Assembly: GCA_039028895.1 (NCBI GenBank)
Contig: JBCCHF010000003.1
Location: 62,001 to 126,000, forward strand
DNA: 64,000 bases
From: JAHDCJ01 sp039028895
GTDB lineage: Bacteria > Bacteroidota > Bacteroidia > Chitinophagales > Saprospiraceae
Direction of reading: 5' to 3'
The notes below the pieces were generated by a model. That model was not told where the DNA came from, did not search any database, and saw nothing but the letters and a program-made list of their open reading frames with translations. This document shows positions 26,761 through 34,220 of the stretch, piece by piece. Numbering within the stretch: position 1 is the stretch's first letter; each line of letters begins with the position of its first letter. The translations under genes and the position numbers were made by a program.

Positions 26761-27528
26761 TTGAGTCCATCAAAAAACGATATTGAAGTACAATTACTGC
26801 ATAAAGACCCCAATATGCTGGTTGAAAGATACCAGTATATCATTGGGGCAACGGTATCGCGATTTATTACCAGGGGGTTCTTCGATGCTTCCGAAAAAAA
26901 TGAAATTATCCAGGCGATCAACCTTCAACTTCTGGAAGGGAAAATGGATAAGATCAGAGATAACTTTAATGGTTCTGTCTATCTGTCCACCTATTTTTCA
27001 AAAGTCGTATACAACAGTTGTCTGGAAATGGTAAGGTCAAGGAGTCGCAAACCCACAATGGTGAGCGATGAACTGCTTGAATTCAAAAAAGGCAATGACC
27101 TTGAGATCGAAAAATCTATGTTGATCGCCGATGAATTTATGCGACTTGAAGCTATTCTAAAAGGATTCAGGCGCCGCAATGCGAAATTACTGTTTTGCCT
27201 CAAGCTTTATGCTCGCAAGCTAATCACCTCCGATGATCTGAACGAGTTGTCTTCGGCTGAAGGTATGTCAATGAATGTGAAGGATTTCCCTAACACATTT
27301 TCTAACGACTATGACAATCTGAACGATAAAGAAGTTTACGGATTGATCGTCCCATTCATTAATAAAATGGAAAACAAAAATGCTGATGCCGACTCACTTC
27401 GGAAGTGGTTGAACATGCAAATTGATAAGATTATTGACCTCCTGAATGGCGAACCACCAACCAGCAGTTACCAGAGAAACACATTACGGATCCTCCTTGA
27501 TTTTTATTTTAATCAGAAAAAGTCTTAA
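26761..27528 (+). CDS. Sigma-70-like protein with C-terminal extension
   Basis: 255 residues with a TTG start at 26761, the first start after the in-frame TAA at 26746. Residues about 18-95 read like sigma region 2: VERYQYIIGATVSRF, FFDASEKNEIIQAINLQLL and YLSTYFSKVVYNSCLEMVR correspond to the core-binding and -10-binding helices of ECF-type factors. After about 120 a weak region-4-like part (RLEAILKGFRRRNAKLL) appears without a clear helix-turn-helix, then an extra 100 residues not usual in ECF factors. The next gene encodes a membrane protein with an anti-sigma zinc motif, supporting a sigma/anti-sigma pair. Whether it still directs transcription is uncertain. Confidence 0.68.
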   Translation: MSPSKNDIEVQLLHKDPNMLVERYQYIIGATVSRFITRGFFDASEKNEIIQAINLQLLEGKMDKIRDNFNGSVYLSTYFSKVVYNSCLEMVRSRSRKPTMVSDELLEFKKGNDLEIEKSMLIADEFMRLEAILKGFRRRNAKLLFCLKLYARKLITSDDLNELSSAEGMSMNVKDFPNTFSNDYDNLNDKEVYGLIVPFINKMENKNADADSLRKWLNMQIDKIIDLLNGEPPTSSYQRNTLRILLDFYFNQKKS

Positions 27529-27628
27529 AGTTTTTCCGTTTCACAATTATCAGTGCATATAAGACATTAAAGAGAAAGAAACGCAGTATCCCTCAAAAAG
27601 ACCCCGCGTCAAACAAACACTCACTATT

Positions 27629-28462
27629 TTGAAGCATTTTGATCACAACGGACATCTAAACACTGAAGGCCTCGCCCTCTATGTCGATGCGTTAAAACTG
27701 GATAAGACCGACAAGCTGCCAGACCATATTGTCGAGCATATCGACAATTGTAAACAGTGTCATGTCCAGGCGATTGAGATGTATGCCAGTGTTTCTGCCA
27801 TTGATTATTCCAATCTTGGCGATCATCCGGTATTGGACCACGGTCAAAATAAACCAAAACCGACATCGCGTAATTGGCTATGGTTATTCGCGATTTTGTT
27901 GGCCGTCACTGTTTTATGGGTTGTAAACCAAAATAAAGGAGAAGAATCCCCTTCCGCGAATAACAATGAGCATGATGGTAATACAGAGGCTGTTCAGCCT
28001 AAAGAAGAAATGCCACGGGATTCGATAATCACATCACCTCCGATTGACATTGATTTGAAAGACGAAGAACCTTTGCAGGAGGAGACAGCACCTGATAACC
28101 AACCCGAAAACAACAGAACGACTAAAGCACCCGAGCTGATCGCCATGGACTTTACGCCATTTGACGAACTGGAAAACCAGGTTGGCGAAGTGTTCAGGTC
28201 TGATGACATTGAGATTATCAGCCCACCGCTAGAAACCCGTTTTGCCTTTGGTAAGATTGTTAATCTCGTTTGGGAAGGAGGCAGCGATGATACCATTACG
28301 ATCAAAATATTCGACAACAAAAACAACCTTGTTCTTCTGAGAAATAGCGCTGTAAGTCCCTACCGGATCGGCGAGTTAAAACATGGGCTGTATTACTGGA
28401 AACTGGAAACCGAGGACGACCTGATCCATGTTGGAAAGTTTTTTGTAGACCCTATTAAGTAA
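27629..28462 (+). CDS. Single-pass membrane anti-sigma-like protein with zinc motif
   Basis: 277 residues, TTG start at 27629. The cytoplasmic N-terminus has H37-x3-C41-x2-C44 (EHIDNCKQCHVQ), the exact HX3CX2C zinc-associated anti-sigma motif. A membrane helix at about 82-100 (NWLWLFAILLAVTVLWVV) is followed by a Pro/Glu/Asp-rich linker (about 101-180) and a periplasmic beta-sandwich-like domain (about 195-277, LVWEGGSDDTITIKIFD ... YYWKLETEDDLIHVGKFFV). This fits a transmembrane anti-sigma factor that holds the upstream sigma-like protein and reads a periplasmic signal. The CHAT protease gene begins 2 bp after its stop codon. Confidence 0.75.
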   Translation: MKHFDHNGHLNTEGLALYVDALKLDKTDKLPDHIVEHIDNCKQCHVQAIEMYASVSAIDYSNLGDHPVLDHGQNKPKPTSRNWLWLFAILLAVTVLWVVNQNKGEESPSANNNEHDGNTEAVQPKEEMPRDSIITSPPIDIDLKDEEPLQEETAPDNQPENNRTTKAPELIAMDFTPFDELENQVGEVFRSDDIEIISPPLETRFAFGKIVNLVWEGGSDDTITIKIFDNKNNLVLLRNSAVSPYRIGELKHGLYYWKLETEDDLIHVGKFFVDPIK

Positions 28463-28464
28463 CA

Positions 28465-31218
28465 ATGTCTAGACATCAGATAATATCGATACTAACCTTA
28501 CTCCTTTTTACCTTCATCGGAAACGCACAGCCTGAAAGCGACATCGCTGCTCTAGAGGCTGCGTTAATGGCCTTTGGTGAAAACGCCAATGACCCTGTAG
28601 GGAAAGCGGAGATCGCCGATAAACTGGCTTTCGAGTTTATCCTGAAAAACGAACTGGAAAGCGCACTTCATTACAACCAGGTGTCTGAGCAACTGAAAGC
28701 AGGATCTGATCAGTCTGTTTTTCTCAAAAATTACCGACACCTCGGCTTGATATATACCCGGATGCGACATTTTCCCCGGGCAAAATTATACTTAGAAAAA
28801 GCACTTCGCCATGCCCTGGATGATCGTGACGAACTCAACCAGGCAAGACTATATGCAGATCTAGGCGATTGGTATTATCGGCTTAAAAACTATGAAGAAG
28901 CTACTCAAAACTATCATAGTGCATTAACCCTCTTTACCACTCTGCCTGATCAGGACAATAACGTGGCTTTCGTTAAAATGGCGCTTGGTGCAGTGTATTT
29001 TGACAAGGGTTCGCCTGGCCGCGCTTCGATAGAATATGAAGATGCACGAGTCATACTCGTCAGAGCTTTTGGCGACAACGACAAATCGTTAATCCCTTTG
29101 CTCACTGGCGAAGGTAAAGCCCTGATGGCATATGGCGATTTCGCTTTGGCTGAATCAAGACTGATCGAAGCATTGGAGATTACCGAAAATACGTTCGGCA
29201 GGAATCATGTTGAAACAGCCAAGGCGCTTATCAATCTAGCCATTCTCGAACTCAAACTCGGAAAAACAGACCAGGCAGAACGCTTTGGCAATGATGCAAT
29301 TTCTTTGCTTACTGAAAACCCGGAGGGGGAAGGTGACCGGATAAGCCATGACGATGAATTAATCCGTTTAAGGGAAGTACAGGCCCACATCTACCTGGAT
29401 CGTTTTTCAAATTCTGGTGAGGCTCACTTTCTGACAAAGGCAGATTCGATTATCCGGCATGGTCTAAAAACTATCGACAATGCCTTAATGGGATTTTCTT
29501 TTGAGTTGGATCGCATGAATTTTGTCAAAAGACACCAGTCATTATACGACCTTGCACTTTCAGTTGATAAGATGAAATGGAATAACTCAACATCAAAGTC
29601 TGCAATATCTGAAAATGCATTCCAGACAGTTGAAAGGAGTAAAGCACAGGTGTTGAATAGCCTGGTCCATGATGTACAGGTCAAAAAAATAAGCGGCATC
29701 CCCGAAGATCTAATTCAAAAAGAACATACCCTGAAAAACAGCCTAAACAGACTCAAAACACAACAGGCCCTTTTGACTCCAGCCAGTCCGGAATATGCTA
29801 CCTTATCAGAAGCGCTGTTAACAACCAGGAATGATTATGAAGCGTTTATCACCAAAATGGAAACTGACTTTCCTCAATATTTTAATCTCCGTTACCGGAA
29901 AACCGAAGTAACACTAGGGCATTTACGATCAGTGCTAGGTAAAAATGATGCCTTGATCTCCTATTATCTTGAGTCGGATGTTTTCCATATTTTCTACGTA
30001 GACCTTGAGGAAGTTATCTGGTTAACCTACGACAAGGATGTCATTTTTGAAGGCCAGGAAGTCTATAAACCTGAATCAAAGTTCAAGATTTTCAATCAAA
30101 CCATTTTTGGAAAAAAGAAAGGTCCGGATATAGAGACTGTTCCTGTTCCCACAAAAATAATTGACACCCAGCCTTCCTATGCACTTGACGATGCCATCCA
30201 GTTTTATACTAAATCAATCAGGAAATTCGAAAAAGAGCTTTTCATCAAATCATCAAGAAGCCTTTACGAGAAATTGATCTATCCTATCGAAGGCAAACTC
30301 AAAAACAAGAAACATCTAATCATTATCCCGGATGGAGAATTACATAATATTCCTTTTGAAGCATTACTGACCAAAGCTTTACAGTCGGGCAAATCAGTGA
30401 AATACAATAAATTACCATACCTGATTAAAGATTTTACCATATCCTATCATCATTCGGCTGGTTTGTTTTATGAAACAAGACTCATGCAAATTCAAAATGA
30501 AAAAACATTCGTAGGATTTGCCCCCGTTTTCGATGATAGTTTACGCAATGGATGGGTTTGGAACAGCAAAGATTACCTCAGGGATACTACTTATTACCTC
30601 GACTATTCCAACCTGCGGGCCATCTCCAATTCCGGTAAACGGAAATTCAAGGAATTAAAATATTCGAAGGATGAGGTGGTGTCAATCGCCAAATTATTCG
30701 CAAAGGATGACGACAATGCAGAGGTGTTCCTTTACGGAGAAGCTTCTGAAGGAAATTTCAAGTCTAAAACCGAGGGAACGGACATTGTTCATGTTGCCTC
30801 ACACAGCTTTGTCGATTTTGTGAATCCAGAATCTTCAGGACTGGCTTTCGCCCAAAATGAAAAGCATTCAACAGAAGACGGCATCCTTTATACTCCTGAA
30901 ACCTTTAGTCTGAAATTATCAGCTGATCTATTGGTATTGAGCAGTTGTGAGAGCGGAGCGGGGAAGATCGCTGAAGGAGAGGGCTTGTTATCGCTTACTC
31001 GGGGTTTCCTCTTCTCGGGTGCAAAAAATGCTTTAGTCTCCTTGTGGCGTATCTCAGATCGCACAACCAGTCGATTTATGGTTGATTTCTACAAGTCGCT
31101 GCTGACAGATCAAAAGACATATTCAAAAGCGCTAAGAGCAGCCAAATTAAAAGCGATTAACAATGAAAAAACGGCAGCTCCACGTTATTGGAGCTCATTT
31201 GTACTTATTGGCCGTTAA
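28465..31218 (+). CDS. Exported TPR-CHAT (caspase-like) protease
   Basis: 917 residues. Signal peptide MSRHQIISILTLLLFTFIGNAQ, then TPR repeats (about 60-290, e.g. ARLYADLGDWYYRLKNYEEA), a helical middle (about 330-480), and a C-terminal CHAT domain (about 620-917). The catalytic pair is present: His780 in IVHVASHSFVD and Cys828 in LLVLSSCESGAG, with the following GEGLLSLTRGFLFSGAKN and LWRISD core. CHAT is a clan CD cysteine protease fold related to caspases and separase. The signal peptide places it in the periplasm or outside, unlike the cytosolic TPR-CHAT of CRISPR systems. It starts 2 bp after the anti-sigma-like gene, so I infer it acts on, or reports to, that membrane protein. Confidence 0.85.
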   Translation: MSRHQIISILTLLLFTFIGNAQPESDIAALEAALMAFGENANDPVGKAEIADKLAFEFILKNELESALHYNQVSEQLKAGSDQSVFLKNYRHLGLIYTRMRHFPRAKLYLEKALRHALDDRDELNQARLYADLGDWYYRLKNYEEATQNYHSALTLFTTLPDQDNNVAFVKMALGAVYFDKGSPGRASIEYEDARVILVRAFGDNDKSLIPLLTGEGKALMAYGDFALAESRLIEALEITENTFGRNHVETAKALINLAILELKLGKTDQAERFGNDAISLLTENPEGEGDRISHDDELIRLREVQAHIYLDRFSNSGEAHFLTKADSIIRHGLKTIDNALMGFSFELDRMNFVKRHQSLYDLALSVDKMKWNNSTSKSAISENAFQTVERSKAQVLNSLVHDVQVKKISGIPEDLIQKEHTLKNSLNRLKTQQALLTPASPEYATLSEALLTTRNDYEAFITKMETDFPQYFNLRYRKTEVTLGHLRSVLGKNDALISYYLESDVFHIFYVDLEEVIWLTYDKDVIFEGQEVYKPESKFKIFNQTIFGKKKGPDIETVPVPTKIIDTQPSYALDDAIQFYTKSIRKFEKELFIKSSRSLYEKLIYPIEGKLKNKKHLIIIPDGELHNIPFEALLTKALQSGKSVKYNKLPYLIKDFTISYHHSAGLFYETRLMQIQNEKTFVGFAPVFDDSLRNGWVWNSKDYLRDTTYYLDYSNLRAISNSGKRKFKELKYSKDEVVSIAKLFAKDDDNAEVFLYGEASEGNFKSKTEGTDIVHVASHSFVDFVNPESSGLAFAQNEKHSTEDGILYTPETFSLKLSADLLVLSSCESGAGKIAEGEGLLSLTRGFLFSGAKNALVSLWRISDRTTSRFMVDFYKSLLTDQKTYSKALRAAKLKAINNEKTAAPRYWSSFVLIGR

Positions 31219-31383
31219 AATCATTCGTTAAACAATATCTTCTCTGAAAGATCCTGCAAGAGCATCAGAAATTCAAACGATGATCGAAGGGTAGTCAGGT
31301 TAATTTAGCAAATGGCCATATATCCAATTACCGACCGCAGAGCGATCAAACTATTTTAGCTTATTGACCAAAATTCAATTTCC

Positions 31384-31591
31384 GGCCTCAGCGAGGTCGA
31401 ACAATAGAAAAAAATAATGCGACCTCTATGAGGACGGGATAGTTGGGCACAGGTGATTAGCAAATATAATTTGACCTTTTCAAGGTCAGAATCCAGCCGT
31501 TTTTGGTCCAGGATTGTTTTCCTGTTATTGTTAACGCATGGTCCTCTTTGAGAGGCCCTGCTGGAGCATTCTGGTTCTGTCTCAGCAGGGC
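31384..31591. repeat. Cluster of five short hairpins, GACCTC/GAGGTC-like
   Basis: Hairpins at 31384-31398 (GGCCTC-AGC-GAGGTC), 31421-31435 (GACCTC-TAT-GAGGAC), 31472-31488 (TGACCTT-TTC-AAGGTCA, perfect), 31540-31558 (CCTCT-TTG-AGAGG core) and 31555-31591 (GCCCTGCTG ... CAGCAGGGC, perfect 9-bp stem). Four share a 3-base loop and a CCT(C/T)/(G/A)AGG stem core, and resemble the hairpin after pheS. A decayed repeat array is the likeliest reading. Confidence 0.55.
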
Positions 31592-31642
31592 TTACTTGGA
31601 AGTTGACCCTGTGGATCAAACCACAAGTTAGAATACAATTAT

Positions 31643-31650
31643 TATATTTG
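31643..31650 (+). promoter_or_regulatory. Possible -7 box for frr
   Basis: TATATTTG matches TAnnTTTG and lies 90 bp ahead of the frr ATG. No clear TTTG -33 element at the expected distance. Confidence 0.35.
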
Positions 31651-31739
31651 CACGGCTCAGGGAACTCCAATTGGTCCAGCTTTTGTTGGATTTATTGAAA
31701 GCAGTTCAACTGCTAATATTTTTTATTAAAGTTTTATTT

Positions 31740-32303
31740 ATGCAAGAAGAAATTGATTTTGCAATAGACGCGGCCAGTGAATCGATGGATAATGCCATGA
31801 AGCACTTACAGCGCGAATTATCAAAGGTGCGGACCGGAAAGGCATCACCAAGCATTTTTGATGGCCTTATGGTAGAGTACTACGGTTCTGATACACCGCT
31901 TAACCAGGTAGCGAACGTAGGTTTGCTGGACGCAAGAACCCTAACCATTCAGCCATGGGAAAAGTCGATGCTGGAGCCGATTGAGAAGGCCATCTTTGCT
32001 GCCAATTTAGGTCTGACGCCTCAAAATGATGGTAATATCATCAGGATAACCATACCGATGTTGACAGAGGAGCGTCGTCGTGATCTTGTAAAACAGGTCA
32101 AGCAGCTTGGTGAAGACACCAAGGTTACAATACGTAAAGCACGACGCGAAGCAAATGACGAAATCAAAGACGCCGTGAAAAACGGTTACTCTGAAGATAT
32201 GGGCAAGCGTATGGAAGAAAAAGTCCAGAAAATGACTGATGGCTTTATCGCCAAAGTAGACGAGTTTGCTAAGAAAAAAGAAGAAGACGTAATGACCGTT
32301 TAG
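31740..32303 (+). CDS. frr: Ribosome recycling factor
   Basis: 187 residues from the ATG at 31740 (MQEEIDFAIDAASESM), the normal length of about 185. The TTG-started reading from 31671 adds a hydrophobic tail not found in the family. HLQRELSKVRTGKASPSIFDG, TIQPWEKSML and IRKARREANDEIK are diagnostic. With EF-G it splits ribosomes after termination. It is normally next to pyrH but here follows a 5.9 kb interruption. Confidence 0.97.
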   Translation: MQEEIDFAIDAASESMDNAMKHLQRELSKVRTGKASPSIFDGLMVEYYGSDTPLNQVANVGLLDARTLTIQPWEKSMLEPIEKAIFAANLGLTPQNDGNIIRITIPMLTEERRRDLVKQVKQLGEDTKVTIRKARREANDEIKDAVKNGYSEDMGKRMEEKVQKMTDGFIAKVDEFAKKKEEDVMTV

Positions 32304-32329
32304 TCACTATTGATTTTCAAAAATATACG

Positions 32330-32366
32330 ATGCAGGTTGAAAGTAATTTTGACCTGCATTTTATTT
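32330..32366 (+). terminator. Terminator after frr
   Basis: ATGCAGGT (32330-32337) pairs with ACCTGCAT (32352-32359), 14-nt loop, followed by a T-rich run (TTTATTTT). It lies 27 bp after the frr stop. Confidence 0.8.
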
Positions 32367-32389
32367 TACCGAAGCTCAGTTGAAGAGAA

Positions 32390-33178
32390 TCAATTTACAT
32401 CACGTATGATGACCACCTCATCCCTATCCGCAAGGAAAGGCAATTTAGACCGCACTTCATGCAACACTACCTTCGATATTGAGGTAGTTCTGACGGCCTC
32501 TTCATTTGAGTCGATGTAGATAGGCTTATCCCCCATCGGACCAATGACACAGGTATCGCCTGAATAGTTTAAGCCTTTTCCATCTTTACCTACCCGATTA
32601 ACGCCGACTGTGTAACACTGGTTTTCTATTGCTCGCGCCAGCAAGAGGCTTTTCCAGGCATAATTCCTGGGCTCAGGCCAGTTAGCGGTGTAAATGAGCA
32701 GGTCATAATCTTCAACATTGCGCGCCCAGACCGGAAAACGCAGATCGTAACAGATTAAAGGACAAATCCGCCATCCATGTAACTCAATGATCAATTTTTC
32801 TTCGCCGGGTGTGAAGTGGTCGTGCTCGTCGCCCATCGTGAAAAGATGCCTTTTGTCATATTGCTGAATGTCTCCGGAAGGCGTGACGTATATCAGGCGA
32901 TTGTAGAAGTCATTATTTTCACCAATGATCAGACTACCCATAATCGCAGCATTAAGTGATTTGGCTTTCTCCTTCAGCCAGGTCAATGATGGCCCATCCA
33001 TTGATTCAGCCAGCGAATGTGTCCTCATCGTAAAGCCTGTAGTGAACATTTCCGGAAGGATAATAAGGTCGGTATTGCCTGCCAGACCTTCAAGCTTTTC
33101 GTCAAATCGCTTTAGGTTGGCGACTTTATCTTCCCAAACAAGATCCGCCTGGACGGTTGTAACTCTTAGATTTTCCAT
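32390..33178 (-). CDS. Nitrilase-superfamily omega-amidase
   Basis: 262 residues with the full Glu-Lys-Cys triad: Glu43 (LIILPEMFTTGF), Lys109 (QYDKRHLF) and Cys143 (ICPLICYDLRFP). The sequence resembles YafV/Nit2-type omega-amidases, which hydrolyse alpha-ketoglutaramate or alpha-ketosuccinamate. These usually work with a glutamine- or methionine-type transaminase, and such an enzyme is encoded at 38565-39707 on the same strand, separated by two plus-strand genes. Its start faces the TTGTCC array upstream of the gene at 33394. Cytoplasmic. Confidence 0.88.
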   Translation of the reverse strand: MENLRVTTVQADLVWEDKVANLKRFDEKLEGLAGNTDLIILPEMFTTGFTMRTHSLAESMDGPSLTWLKEKAKSLNAAIMGSLIIGENNDFYNRLIYVTPSGDIQQYDKRHLFTMGDEHDHFTPGEEKLIIELHGWRICPLICYDLRFPVWARNVEDYDLLIYTANWPEPRNYAWKSLLLARAIENQCYTVGVNRVGKDGKGLNYSGDTCVIGPMGDKPIYIDSNEEAVRTTSISKVVLHEVRSKLPFLADRDEVVIIRDVN

Positions 33179-33187
33179 GGATTAAAC

Positions 33188-33293
33188 TTGTCCTGTAAAT
33201 ATACCAAAGTTCAAAAATGCAAGAATTGTCCTATCCATGCAATACTTGTCCGGGCATTTGACAGAATTGTCCGCTACCTTGCCTGAAATGTCC
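33188..33293. promoter_or_regulatory. Direct-repeat array of TTGTCC sites, about 21-bp period
   Basis: TTGTCC at 33188, 33226, 33246 and 33267, and ATGTCC at 33288; the last four are spaced 20, 21 and 21 bp, two helical turns. Flanks are similar (gaaTTGTCCg, tacTTGTCCg, gaaTTGTCCg, gaaATGTCCg). The array sits between the divergent omega-amidase gene and the secreted-protein gene at 33394, next to a regulator with an AraC-type DNA-binding domain. I infer cooperative binding sites for that or a similar regulator. Confidence 0.6.
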
Positions 33294-33393
33294 GAAAGCG
33301 GATGACCAGTATGACCACATCTTTGTGTTGTGAGCTTTTACAGGCTTACCAAAGTTTTGAAACAAGATTTTTCTAATTCTAAATTTTATCAAA

Positions 33394-34137
33394 ATGAATA
33401 CGCAAAGAAATTTTTTCATCGTACTGGCAATAATCATGATTTCAGGTTTTTCAGCTTATGCAGTTAATACACCCGACTCAGGGAAGTTGATCGTTAAAGT
33501 TGAGCAGACGGATATTCATGCCCTACAGTTACAGTTGGCCAACCTTCTCGATCTGCGTACTGAAGTTAGAATTTCAGATACCAGTGGGAAGCTGTGGTAC
33601 AAAGAAGTGGTGAAAAAGGAAACCGGTTTTGGCAAGAAATTCAACCTGACCATCATTCCGGAAGGTAATTATATACTTTCCGTGAAAAACGAGGCAGACA
33701 GTTATTTGCAGGCTTTCGCCAAAAATGAGACAGTTGTCGCCTTCTTTCAGGATGAGGTGGAATACGAAAAAACCAAACAGATGGCAAGGTTAGTAAGTGG
33801 GAATGCAGCCTCTTCCTATCCTCTGATGACAAAAATCAATACGACAGAAGATCAGGCGATAACCCTGCAATTAGCTAACCTGCTTCAAGAAATAGCGACG
33901 ATCAAACTGAACAAGATGCGTGGTTCTTGCCAATGGGCACAAACAGTAGAAAACGAAACAGGAATGACCAAAAAGTTCAGCATGGAAAGTACAGCTAATG
34001 GTGAATACTACTTTCTCGTCCACCACAAAAGCACCATAGTAATGCAGTTCTTTACAGTTGAAGACGGAGATGTACAACTTGGTAAATTTCAAAGACTCGA
34101 CCTTGGCCGTGATGTGGTTAAGCTGACCTCAAAATAA
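33394..34137 (+). CDS. Secreted protein with duplicated beta domain
   Basis: 247 residues. Signal peptide (MNTQRNFFIVLAIIMISGFSAYA), then two copies of a beta-rich unit. Copy one contains LQLQLANLLDLRTEVRI ... ETGFGKKFNLTIIPEGNYILSV; copy two contains ITLQLANLLQEIATIKL ... ETGMTKKFSMESTANGEYYFLV. Each unit looks like the G-x-Y-L/F-x-V end of T9SS-type sorting or DUF3244 domains, but here the unit is the whole protein. It follows the TTGTCC array and is closed by a terminator, so it is a single-gene transcript probably controlled by the neighbouring hybrid regulator. Function unknown. Confidence 0.75.
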   Translation: MNTQRNFFIVLAIIMISGFSAYAVNTPDSGKLIVKVEQTDIHALQLQLANLLDLRTEVRISDTSGKLWYKEVVKKETGFGKKFNLTIIPEGNYILSVKNEADSYLQAFAKNETVVAFFQDEVEYEKTKQMARLVSGNAASSYPLMTKINTTEDQAITLQLANLLQEIATIKLNKMRGSCQWAQTVENETGMTKKFSMESTANGEYYFLVHHKSTIVMQFFTVEDGDVQLGKFQRLDLGRDVVKLTSK

Positions 34138-34170
34138 ATAACAGTGGATAGACTGTTAGTTTGATTGAAG

Positions 34171-34200
34171 TGAAGCGGGCCATATTGTCCGCTTCATTTT
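34171..34200 (+). terminator. Terminator between secreted protein and hybrid regulator
   Basis: TGAAGCGG (34171-34178) pairs perfectly with CCGCTTCA (34189-34196), loop of 10 nt, then TTTT. It also contains one more TTGTCC (34185-34190). It lies 33 bp after the stop at 34137 and 20 bp before the regulator start. Confidence 0.75.
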
Positions 34201-34220
34201 CATTATCTTATGAAAGAATT

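Larger units (their letters stand above)
31219..31739. other. 521-bp gene-free gap rich in short hairpins
   Basis: No convincing gene. It contains the hairpin cluster at 31384-31591 and a possible -7 box TATATTTG at 31643-31650, about 90 bp ahead of frr. The minus-strand reading frame at 31356-31670 has no recognisable family or signal and crosses all the hairpins. The gap together with the three upstream genes accounts for the distance between pyrH and frr. Confidence 0.6.

Noticed and set aside
28465..31218. Type III-E CRISPR craspase
   Set aside because: There is no gRAMP/Cas7-11 gene or CRISPR array, and the protein has a signal peptide, so it is not the cytosolic CRISPR partner even though the fold is shared.
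31356..31670. Minus-strand 104-residue frame in the gap before frr
   Set aside because: It has no signal, domain or coding-like composition and runs through five hairpins and the likely frr promoter.
33188..33293. Possible CRISPR array
   Set aside because: Only 6-10 bases are repeated at 20-21 bp spacing; there are no repeat-spacer units of normal length and no cas genes.
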